From contig CBDAPE010000015.1 of the NCBI GenBank assembly GCA_965198325.1, positions 62,001-126,000 of the forward strand: a DNA stretch of 64,000 bases. Direction: 5' to 3'. Below the pieces are notes generated by a model. It ran no database searches. It saw nothing but the letters and a program-made list of their open reading frames with translations, and was not told the origin of the DNA. Position 1 is the first letter of the stretch, and each line of letters starts with the position of its first letter. This document shows, piece by piece, positions 16,920 to 25,043 of this stretch. A program made the position numbers and the translations under genes. The stretch comes from CBDAPE01 sp965198325 (GTDB taxonomy: Bacteria > Pseudomonadota > Alphaproteobacteria > UBA828 > JAPUJA01).

Positions 16920-18508
16920 CCCGGCCTTTCTGTTTCGCGTGCCCTTGTCCGATAGCGCTTACGCTGCTCGGCCTTCTGAACTTTTCCGCTCGGCGTTCTC
17001 GGCAGGGTATCGCACCAGTCGATCGAGGTGGGGCATTTGTAGTGAGCAAGCCGCTCCCGGCAAAACTCGATCAGATCCCGATCGTTCGGGCCCGCGCCCT
17101 CGGCCCTAACGAGAATCGCCTTGCCCGTTTCGCCCCATTCCTCGTCGGGCACGCCAATCACCGCAACATCGTCAACGTCCGGATGCTGCATCAGGACGTT
17201 TTCCAATTCGGCAGGATAGACGTTCTCACCACCCGAGATGAACATGTCCTTGATACGGTCGCGGATGAACAGGAAACCGGCGACGAGGTAGCCCGCATCG
17301 CCGGTCTGGAGCCAACCGTCGCCAGTCAGCGTTTTGGCGGTTGCCTCCGGTTTCTTCCAGTATCCCTTCATGGTCTGGGCCGAGCGAACCCAGATCTCGC
17401 CGACCTCGCCGGCGGGGACATCCTCGCGGCTGTTCGGGTCGACGATGCGCAGCTCGACGTCGCCCCAGGCTGTGCCGGCCGATCCGAGCAGTGCGGCGCG
17501 GGGGCCGCCGGGATCCTGGTCTTCAGCCCGCAAGGTCGTTACGGCGCCCGTCGCCTCGGTCAGCCCGTAGATTTGGAGAAAATCGCATCCGAAATGCTCC
17601 ACCGCGCTAACCCGCACGGTCTCCGAAATCGGCGATCCGCCATAAGGCACGGCTCGCATCGACGAAAAATCTGTTTCGTCCACGTCGGGGGTGGCCAGCA
17701 GCATCTGTATGACCGCCGGAACGAGAAATATGTTGGTTACCCGATACGCCTCAATCGCGCGCAGAATGTCGCGCGAGTCGACCTCCCGATGGAGCACGTT
17801 TGTCGCCCCGTTCGCGAGGCCGACCAAGGCCCAGGCGCTGCCCGCCGAGTGGAACAACGGCAGGGCCACGAGGCTCACGCTGTCGTCGTCGAACCGCCAC
17901 TCGACGGTGCCGGCAGCGGCAAACGTCAAGACGTTCCGGCCGGTCAGTTGAACTCCCTTGGGAACGCCGGTCGTACCCGACGTGTAGAGCTGATAGACGC
18001 TGGCGTCGGCATCGGGCTCAATCGCCGGATCGTCGGCCGGGTAACGATCGCGCCAGGTTTTGTAAGACTCAAGGCCGTCCGCTGAGCCGTTGACGACGAT
18101 CTTGCAGCCGGGATCGAAATCGATTTTGGCCAGATGATCCAGGAATTCTTCGCCGATGATGAGAAGCTTCGGCATCGCGTCGGTGAGGACGGCCTCGATC
18201 TCCGGCGGCGCGAGGCGCCAGTTCACGCCGACGGTCGTGGCGTTCAGCTTGCAGGCGCCGAAGAACAGCTCGAAATAGACCGGCGTGTTCTTATCGAGAA
18301 TCGCGACACATTCTTCGCGGTCGATGCCGAGATCAAGCAGGGCCTGGGCGATCCGGTTCGACGCCGCATCGAGCGCCGCATACGACCAAATCCGGTCCTC
18401 GTGGATCAGGGCTGCCTTATCGGGCCGCTCGCGGCCATAAATCCGCACGATATCTGCGAGCGAAGCAAACCGATCCGCGTTGAGGGCGCGATAATCAGAC
18501 GACGACAT
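16916..18508 (-). CDS. AMP-dependent acyl-CoA synthetase
   Basis: Class I adenylate-forming fatty-acyl/carboxylate-CoA ligase, about 530 residues. The AMP-binding P-loop is YTSGTTGVPKGV, followed by QIYGLTEATG, a TGDAGYL core motif, the hinge and A8 loop FISGGENVYPAELE, and the catalytic Lys near the end in PRTPSGKVQK. I choose the ATG at 18508 (MSSSDYRALN); the frame also extends ten codons to a TTG at 18538. It lies between the two mutase paralogues and overlaps the crotonase gene, so it likely activates an acid in the same pathway. Substrate not predictable. Confidence 0.93.
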   Translation of the reverse strand: MSSSDYRALNADRFASLADIVRIYGRERPDKAALIHEDRIWSYAALDAASNRIAQALLDLGIDREECVAILDKNTPVYFELFFGACKLNATTVGVNWRLAPPEIEAVLTDAMPKLLIIGEEFLDHLAKIDFDPGCKIVVNGSADGLESYKTWRDRYPADDPAIEPDADASVYQLYTSGTTGVPKGVQLTGRNVLTFAAAGTVEWRFDDDSVSLVALPLFHSAGSAWALVGLANGATNVLHREVDSRDILRAIEAYRVTNIFLVPAVIQMLLATPDVDETDFSSMRAVPYGGSPISETVRVSAVEHFGCDFLQIYGLTEATGAVTTLRAEDQDPGGPRAALLGSAGTAWGDVELRIVDPNSREDVPAGEVGEIWVRSAQTMKGYWKKPEATAKTLTGDGWLQTGDAGYLVAGFLFIRDRIKDMFISGGENVYPAELENVLMQHPDVDDVAVIGVPDEEWGETGKAILVRAEGAGPNDRDLIEFCRERLAHYKCPTSIDWCDTLPRTPSGKVQKAEQRKRYRTRARETERPG

Positions 18509-18534
18509 CGAACCCCGTGGCACGGCTCTATCGC

Positions 18535-20342
18535 TCAAGCAGATCCGGCGGCGCCCGCTCGGTAGTTGCCGCCCTTGATGGATTCCATCATCTCATCGAT
18601 CGATTCGGGCGTCGCAATACCTAGTTCGGGCGTCGCAATACCTAGATTGTGTAAATCCTGGCGCACATCGACCGGCATTTCCGAACCTTCGACATCCTCG
18701 TTGAGCACACCGCCCATATAGATCGGCGCATCGATGTGGGCTGCGCGCATTTCGTCGACCAGCTTGGTGCCAAACGAGCGCGCGACCCCGTTGTGGGTGG
18801 TAATCACCACGGCATCGGCCTCGGTTTCGACTGCGACCTTCACCACATCCTCGGAATCGCAATTGACGCCGCAGTCGATCACCCGACTGCCCAAGGCATC
18901 GAACGTGGAGGTGAGCAGGAACTTGGAGAATTCGTGCACGTCGGTGGAGGCCACTAGAACCTTGCGCTTCTTGAGTGCTTCGTCCGGCGCCCGCTGGGCG
19001 GGCTCGCTCAGGACGGCGTCGCGCTTTTCCATGGTCTGGCGGACGAGATCGGTCTGGAGCACCGGCTTGTGACCGCGCATGTAGCTGTCGTCGCGCGCGC
19101 CGGCACCGAACATCGTCTCCATCATCTCGGGCCCAAGCCGCTTCATGACGACGAGCACCTGGCAGGGGTCTTTTATGTCGACGCCCATCGTGCTCATGAT
19201 CTCGAGCGCGGTCTTGAAGAACGCCGTGCCGCCCGCGACGAGTTCATCGCGCATCGTCTCGATCTTGCCCCAGTCGACATAGGGCTCGAGCATCGGGACG
19301 TATTCGTCGCATTTCCGGGAAATCGTCTGAACCTGGGCGATCTCCTGCCATGTCGGAATGCGCTCGGTTCGGTCACGGGCACCGCAAGCGGAGCGGTGCC
19401 GAGCTTGTAGCGCATATCGGTCAACTTCGAGAAGGTCAGGTCGTTGACCAGAGCCGCCATGTTGGCGTCGTGATCGAGCGTGTAGCCGATGGTGTCGCCG
19501 GCGGTATAGGACATCGGGATACGCTCGGGGTTGACCTCGTAGAGCGCAAGGACGACCGCCGCCTTGATGATCGGATTCTGGGTCAGCGAGCCGAATGCCG
19601 CGCTGGCATAGGCCGCACCGATCAAGTCCTGGGTGACGTAACATTCGAGCATGGCCCAGCCGACGTAGCTCGCGTAATCGTGAAAGACGCCGGGGTAGCC
19701 GTCTTCGAGATAGGTATCGAGAACGACGCCCTGATCCCGCTTCGAGGCGAACAGGCCGGTCGCCTTGACGACGGAGGCGATCTGGGTGGTGTCGTCGTCC
19801 CAGTAGGGCCAGCGCCAAGTGAACTGGCTGAGCGCCCCGATCGTCGTGATGCCGACGCGCAGAGAGTCGATGGCGTTGTCGAGCGAGCCGGGCCCGCCGA
19901 TCATATTGTCCGCCGTTTCGGGATAGATCGGCACCGTATTGGCCAGTTCCCACCAATCCTGATCGGTCCACAGGCTAGGCCCCGTCTCCTGCGGCGCCTC
20001 GGCGCGTTTGTCCTTAGGCAGGCCCATGCGCCGCTCAGCAATGAGTTGAATCCGGTCCGGCGGGCGCACGCCTCGCGCGAGCGCGTCCTCGTAAATGTTC
20101 ACCATCCCCTCCCGGATTTCCTCCCAGGTGTTCAGCCCGATGCTGAAACTGCCGCAGGGAATGCCCTTCTCGCGGGCAATCTCGCGTCATTCCCGCTCGG
20201 AACCGACGCCCTTCTCCTTGCAGTAGAGCGTCTGCCCGACCTCGACGGCGTCGCCGAGAGCGCGGCCTTCGGCGGCGACCTCGCGCCCGTCGGGCATATC
20301 ACCCGGAATCAACTCAGCCAGATTGACAGCGTTGACACTCAT
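18535..20342 (-). pseudogene. Cobalamin-dependent mutase-like paralogue, degraded
   Basis: Second copy of the fused mutase. Start at 20342 (MSVNAVNLAELIPGDMPDGREV). It has an in-frame TGA at codon 52 (20187-20189; the other copy has Ala), a one-base deletion near 19361-19372 (frame shifts at LAVPVTEPS against PVTEVARIPTW) and a 21-bp tandem duplication near the 3' end. The B12-binding domain is recognisable: ASTDVHEFSKF, VITTHNG, YMGGVLNED. Length accounts exactly: the reconstructed copy 1 plus 21 (duplication) plus 36 (longer tail) minus 1. Pieces from the start at 20105 and after the shift could be translated separately, but no whole enzyme results. Confidence 0.85.
18604..18645 (-). repeat. 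21-bp tandem duplication in the mutase paralogue
   Basis: A 21-base unit beginning TTCGGGCGTCGCAATACC occurs twice in direct succession, giving the protein repeat LGIATPE-LGIATPE. It keeps the frame and is absent from the other copy. Confidence 0.92.
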
Positions 20343-20399
20343 CAATAGAGCCCCCTGAGGTTTAACTCACAACTCCAATTGTCCAGCTTATCAGTCGAT

Positions 20400-21218
20400 C
20401 TAACCCATCATCGTCCAGCCACCGTCAACGAGCAAGTTCTGGCCGGTCATGTAGCCGGACCCATCGGACGCCAGATAGAGCACCGTCTCGGCAATCTCGG
20501 TCGGCACGCCGAGACGCCGAATCGACAGCGAATTGAAGGCCGCCACCATATCGTCGCCCTCCATGTCGATGCCCCAATCGTCTGCCCAGTTTGCCTCGAT
20601 CATTCCGGGTGAGATCGAATTGACACGAATGCCGTAGGGGGCCAAATCGCGCGCGACGGTCATGGTCAAGGTCCGGACCGCACCTTTCGCCGTACAGTAC
20701 TGGATCGGGACGCAATTCGAGTTGTTTTCGGGATCGGCGCCGTTGCCGTAGGAGCCCGAGAAGTTGACGATAGCGCCGCCGCCGCGCTCACGCATGGACG
20801 GCGCTACCGCCTGGCACATCAGCATGGTGCCCTTGACATAGATTTCGAACAGCTTGTCCCAAACGTCGGGATCGATGGCGTCGAGACGCCCGATATCCGC
20901 AGGATCGATGCGGCCGGCCGAATTGACGAGCACGTCGATGCCGCCGTAGCGTTCGACCGTATCGGCGATGAAGGCGTCGATGGACGCCCGATCAGTGACA
21001 TCGAGGGTTGCCAGATGCCCGCTTCCACCGGCGGCCTCGATTTCGGCCAGCGCCTTTTCCGCCTCGTCCCGGTTATTTCGGACACCGAGCGCGACCGCAG
21101 CGCCTTCGAGCCCGAGCCTGCGGGCGGTCTCGCTGCCGGGCCCTCCATTGGCGCCGGTGACGACCGCAACCCGGCCGTCAAAGCGTTTTCCGTCGTTCCA
21201 GCGCTGTGACACGATCAC
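20400..21218 (-). CDS. Short-chain dehydrogenase/reductase (SDR)
   Basis: Classical SDR, 272 residues, NAD(P)(H)-dependent oxidoreductase. The cofactor motif TGANGGPG is near residues 21-28 (TGxxxGxG), the structural NSAG motif follows, the catalytic Ser is in NFSGSYGNG, and the active-site Tyr-Lys pair is YCTAK. The C-terminal SGYMTGQNLLVDGGW segment is typical. It is 58 bases upstream of the mutase paralogue on the same strand and may head that block. Substrate not predictable. Confidence 0.92.
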   Translation of the reverse strand: MIVSQRWNDGKRFDGRVAVVTGANGGPGSETARRLGLEGAAVALGVRNNRDEAEKALAEIEAAGGSGHLATLDVTDRASIDAFIADTVERYGGIDVLVNSAGRIDPADIGRLDAIDPDVWDKLFEIYVKGTMLMCQAVAPSMRERGGGAIVNFSGSYGNGADPENNSNCVPIQYCTAKGAVRTLTMTVARDLAPYGIRVNSISPGMIEANWADDWGIDMEGDDMVAAFNSLSIRRLGVPTEIAETVLYLASDGSGYMTGQNLLVDGGWTMMG

Positions 21219-21361
21219 CTACCGTTCGTTTGGCCGGAACCGGCTGATCCCGATGGGTGGGTCGCAATGCGTAAACCGCGCCACTGTTCCCCGCTGCAGT
21301 CCCTGACGAGCTGCGGCGGGGAACGGTGACGGGCTAACGACAGCCGGCGTCGGTCGGCCTG

Positions 21362-22441
21362 CTACTGTGCCGATTTAACCGCGTTCCAGGTGTCGACAAA
21401 CTTGTCGTTGCGGGGCGGCAATTGCCAAAATTCCAGCCCTTGGGTGTAGGTGCTGTCATCGAGATGGTGAAAATCCCGCTGCTCCTGCGAGAGGCAGTCC
21501 GCGACGGCGACTGGATTGGCCGGTGAATAGCCCACCTCATTGACCATGCCGCATTGACCCTCCACGGCGGTCTCGAAGTTGATCCAGGCATAGGCGCAGT
21601 CGAGGTTCGGCGCGTCTTTGACGATGCCCCAGACATCCTGCCAGCCGTCGGCCTTCTCGGTGGGAATCACCTCTGCGACGGGGATACCCTGTTCTAGGAG
21701 CAATCCGACCTGATAGCCGCCCCAGGTCTCGGAAACCCAGACCTCGCCTTTGGCGTAGAGATCGACCAGCTCCCCTGCCGACGACCAGTAGTCGCGCACC
21801 AGAGGCTTCTGCTCGACGTATTTCTGTTTGACCTGTTTGAGCTCCTCGTCGGTCAGGTTGTAGACATCCTTATCCCGCCCATACAGGATGCGGGCGGCCA
21901 GGTAGAGGCTCATGGAGACGTCCTGGATCGCAATCTTGCCTTCATATTTCGGATCCCACAGCACGGTCGCCGAGGTCGGCGGCTCGTCGAACTTGTCGGT
22001 CCGGTACATCAACGGGATTGAGCCCCACGCCATCGGGACGGTGTAGATGTTGCCGCCCTGCTGAACTCCCGGATGGTTGCGCGAGGTCTCCAGGATATTC
22101 CCGAAATTATCGAGGCGAGCGGGATCCAGCGGTTCGAGCATGTCCATGCCGATAATCATCTGGGCGTAGCTAAATTCCGGTGAGATCACGTCGTAGCTAC
22201 GATCGCCCGCCGCCATCTTGGCAACGATCTCGTCGTTGGAACCGACATAGGTCCGGCTCAACTTGCAGCCTGTCTGCTCCTCGAAGACGGTGACCCAGCT
22301 ATCATTCGCATAGCCTTCCCAGGTCAGCGCGTGGACTTCCCCGCCTGCTTGGCTCGGTGAAACCGTCGCCGCGGTGAAGCCCAGAACAGCCGCAACGCCG
22401 ACCGCCGCGGTTGCCGTTAACGATCTGAAATTAAAAGACAT
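21362..22441 (-). CDS. PotD/PotF-like periplasmic substrate-binding protein (orphan)
   Basis: Extracellular solute-binding protein of the spermidine/putrescine type, about 359 residues. Signal peptide at residues 1-32 ending SPSQAGG. The mature part begins EVHALTWEGYANDSWVTVFEEQTGCKL, the standard opening of PotD-like proteins. The start at 22441 is preceded by a purine-rich GGGAGAGAACAAAGA run. No ATP-binding or permease gene is adjacent, unlike the potABCD set at 43.5 kb; it may share that transporter or its partners may have been lost. Ligand unknown (polyamine, opine or similar). Confidence 0.85.
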   Translation of the reverse strand: MSFNFRSLTATAAVGVAAVLGFTAATVSPSQAGGEVHALTWEGYANDSWVTVFEEQTGCKLSRTYVGSNDEIVAKMAAGDRSYDVISPEFSYAQMIIGMDMLEPLDPARLDNFGNILETSRNHPGVQQGGNIYTVPMAWGSIPLMYRTDKFDEPPTSATVLWDPKYEGKIAIQDVSMSLYLAARILYGRDKDVYNLTDEELKQVKQKYVEQKPLVRDYWSSAGELVDLYAKGEVWVSETWGGYQVGLLLEQGIPVAEVIPTEKADGWQDVWGIVKDAPNLDCAYAWINFETAVEGQCGMVNEVGYSPANPVAVADCLSQEQRDFHHLDDSTYTQGLEFWQLPPRNDKFVDTWNAVKSAQ

Positions 22442-22585
22442 TCTTTGTTCTCTCCCATAAGTGATTCCTCCGCCCCGTCTAGCCGCCGGGGCGCCGATTC
22501 GTTGTCCGGCACGGTGACGTCCTGTGCCTTGGGCGACAATATTGCGATCAATCGCAAATTTGACAGACCGAATTATCACAAAGGG

Positions 22586-23194
22586 TCATGCGCAAGAATT
22601 GTCGAGATCGGCGGGCCGGTCGACATCGAGCAACACCGCCGCACTGTCCGCCGGCACGAGACGCAGGCTATCGGCATGACGGGCGATGACTTCGCGGGCC
22701 CCGACGTCGCCCACAAGCGAGGCCAGCTCCGCAAAGAAGCGCGCGGCGAACAGGACCGGATGGCCCGGCTGGCCATCGAACACCGGCTGGCAGATCGCTG
22801 CGCCCGCTTCGGGAGCGAATGCATCGAGCAGGGTCGAGACATGACCGGCCCGCACCTTCGGCATGTCGCCGAGAGCGACGACCACGCCGTCCACGCCCGA
22901 CGGCAGGGCGGCGATGCCGCAGGCGAGACTGGCACCGATCCCGTCTTCCGGGGCGGGATTGCATGCGAAGATCAGGGGCAGCCCGGACAGCGCCGCCTCG
23001 ACGATCTCCGCCTCGTGGCCCAGCACGGCGACGACGGGGCCGAGCCCCGCGTCACATAACGCAGTGGCGGCGAAGCGAACCAGAGGCACGCCTTGGTAAG
23101 TCATCAAGAGCTTATTGCCCTCGGGCATACGCCGGGACAGTCCGGCCCCGAGCAACAGTCCGGCGATGCCGCGAGAGGCGGGCCCGGGCGTCAC
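22586..23194 (-). CDS. MocA-like molybdenum cofactor nucleotidyltransferase
   Basis: NTP transferase of the MobA/MocA group, 202 residues. The nucleotide-binding motif LLLGAGLSRRMPEGNKLL is near the N-terminus, with ALGDMPKV in the middle and GQPGHPVLF later. These proteins add CMP to the molybdopterin cofactor for xanthine-oxidase-family enzymes. It overlaps xdhC by four bases and belongs to the Cox-type hydroxylase operon upstream, which fits MCD-cofactor synthesis. Confidence 0.86.
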   Translation of the reverse strand: MTPGPASRGIAGLLLGAGLSRRMPEGNKLLMTYQGVPLVRFAATALCDAGLGPVVAVLGHEAEIVEAALSGLPLIFACNPAPEDGIGASLACGIAALPSGVDGVVVALGDMPKVRAGHVSTLLDAFAPEAGAAICQPVFDGQPGHPVLFAARFFAELASLVGDVGAREVIARHADSLRLVPADSAAVLLDVDRPADLDNSCA

Positions 23195-24240
23195 CGACCC
23201 GGCGTCAGGCGGCGGGTGCGCGTTATCTCGGCCAGAATCGAGATGGCGATCTCGGCAGGCGACAACGCGCCGATGTCGAGCCCTATGGGTCCGTGAATGC
23301 GCGCAAGCTCGGTCGGCGCCAGCCCTTCCCCTTCAAGCCGGTCGAGGCGCGCTGCGTGGTTTTTGCGGCTGCCCAGCGCACCGATATAGAACGCGGGCCC
23401 GGCCAGGGCGAGCTTGAGCGCCACGTCATCGAACTTCGGATCGTGGGCGAGTGTTACGACCGCCGTGCGGTTGTCGGGCTTGAGCGTCTCGAAAGCCTCC
23501 GCGGGCCAGTCGACCATCAGCGCGGTGTCCGGAAATCGTTCGGCTGTGGCGAAGGCCCTGCGCGGATCGACGATGCTCACCCCGTAACCAGCGGTTCGGG
23601 CCATCGGAGCCAGGAATTGCGCGATGTGGGTCGCGCCCACGATAATCAGCCGGGCCGGCGGATTGTGGGGCCGGACGAACTGGCGGGTGTCGGCGACGAC
23701 CCGGGCCTTGTCAGCGGCAATCGCGTCGCGCGCGGCCTCGACCGTCTCGGTAGAAAGAACCGCGCCGGTCACGCTGCCATTCTCCTCGACGAGGCTTTCC
23801 GCGCCACTTTCAAGATTGGTGACGCGGGCGACGGGCCGGGGTACGCGATAAGCGTCGAGCAGGCGCGAGAGGATCGCTTCGCTGAGCGTAGGGCCGCCCG
23901 CCCGTTCGATATAAATCTCGACACGCCCGCCGCACGCCAGGCCGAGCGCCCAGGCTTCCGTGTCGGTGACGCCGAACTCGATCGACTGGGGGGTGCCGCT
24001 CTCGACAACGTCCTTGGCAAGCGTGACGACCGCGCCCTCGACGCAGCCGCCCGAAACGGAGCCCAGAAAGCGCCCGTCTCCCGCGACGGCGAGTTGGCTG
24101 CCGACGGGACGCGGGCTCGACCCCCAGGTCTCGGTGACGGTGGCGATGGCGCAGCCCTCGCCTCCGGCCAGCCAGCCGGCCGCCTGTTCGAGAACGTCTT
24201 CTTCGTTGGCGGTGAGCCGGTTTTCGTTCGGCCCGACCAT
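23191..24240 (-). CDS. xdhC: XdhC/CoxF-family molybdenum hydroxylase maturation factor
   Basis: XdhC-family chaperone, 349 residues, which binds and sulfurates or delivers Mo cofactor to xanthine-dehydrogenase-type enzymes. It has the N-terminal XdhC/CoxI domain (ATVTETWGSSPRPVGSQLAV, SVSGGCVEGAVV with the conserved Cys, LGLACGGRVEIY) and the C-terminal Rossmann domain (IVGATHIAQFLAPMA; YIGALGSRKNHAARL). Two bases separate it from the FAD-subunit gene and it overlaps the MocA-like gene. Confidence 0.93.
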   Translation of the reverse strand: MVGPNENRLTANEEDVLEQAAGWLAGGEGCAIATVTETWGSSPRPVGSQLAVAGDGRFLGSVSGGCVEGAVVTLAKDVVESGTPQSIEFGVTDTEAWALGLACGGRVEIYIERAGGPTLSEAILSRLLDAYRVPRPVARVTNLESGAESLVEENGSVTGAVLSTETVEAARDAIAADKARVVADTRQFVRPHNPPARLIIVGATHIAQFLAPMARTAGYGVSIVDPRRAFATAERFPDTALMVDWPAEAFETLKPDNRTAVVTLAHDPKFDDVALKLALAGPAFYIGALGSRKNHAARLDRLEGEGLAPTELARIHGPIGLDIGALSPAEIAISILAEITRTRRLTPGR

Positions 24241-24242
24241 GG

Positions 24243-25031
24243 TCAGCTTCCTCGGGCCGCCTCGACGGCGCGTTTCGCCATCACGGTAACCAGATGTGCC
24301 CGATACTCGGCGCTTGCATGGATATCCTCGTTGAAATCCTCGCGCTCGACAGCGATATCCGCCACGGCCCCAGGGTCAAAATCGGCCGACAGCGCCGCTT
24401 CCATCTCGGGAACCCGAAAGACGCAGGCGGCGGCGCCGGTGACCGCGACGCGAATCGCCCCGCCCGTTTCGGCTACCATGACGCCGACGAGCGCAAAACG
24501 GGAACCGGGATGCGGCATCTTGGCGTAGGCCGCACGCACCGGCTTGGGAAAACGAACCGCGGTCAGAATCTCGTCGTCCTCGAGCGCAGTTTCGAAGATG
24601 TCGACGAAAAAGTCGTCGGCAGCGATCTCGCGGGTGTCGGTCACCACGGTCGCATTCAGGCCGAACACCGCGGCCGGATAATCGGCTGCCGGGTCGTTGT
24701 TCGCCAAAGACCCACCGATCGTGCCTCGATTTCGCACCGCGGGGTCGCCGATCAAGCCCGCCAGGGCCGCAAGCGACGGAATAGCATCCTGCGCGGCCAC
24801 GTCGTCATGGCGCGTGAGCGCCCCGATGGTCAGGACCTCGCCGTCTTCCTGGATGCCCCCAAGCTCCGCGACGCCGGCCAGATCGATGAGGTCGGACGGG
24901 CCCGCGAGCCGCAGCTTCATAGAGGGCAGAATGGTCTGCCCGCCGGCCAGGTAGCGCCCATCGTCGGCTTCACCCATGATGGCGCGGGCCGCCGAAACGC
25001 TGTCCGGCCGGTGATAGACGAATGGGTACAT
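24243..25031 (-). CDS. coxM: CoxM-like FAD-binding subunit of a molybdenum hydroxylase
   Basis: Medium, FAD-binding subunit of a three-subunit xanthine-oxidase-family enzyme, 262 residues (slightly short). FAD motifs: YLAGGQTILPSMKLR (AGGQS type) near residues 28-42 and TIGGSLANNDPAADYP near 104-118. It passes electrons from the small FeS subunit to the acceptor. Lies 12 bases downstream of the large-subunit gene. The gene order L-M is inverted relative to the classical coxMSL order: here it reads G-S-L-M-C. Confidence 0.9.
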   Translation of the reverse strand: MYPFVYHRPDSVSAARAIMGEADDGRYLAGGQTILPSMKLRLAGPSDLIDLAGVAELGGIQEDGEVLTIGALTRHDDVAAQDAIPSLAALAGLIGDPAVRNRGTIGGSLANNDPAADYPAAVFGLNATVVTDTREIAADDFFVDIFETALEDDEILTAVRFPKPVRAAYAKMPHPGSRFALVGVMVAETGGAIRVAVTGAAACVFRVPEMEAALSADFDPGAVADIAVEREDFNEDIHASAEYRAHLVTVMAKRAVEAARGS

Positions 25032-25043
25032 CAGGTCTCTCTC

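Noticed and set aside
20187..20189. TGA in the mutase paralogue as a selenocysteine codon
   Set aside because: The intact copy has Ala at this place, there is no nearby Cys/redox motif, and the same gene has another frameshift.
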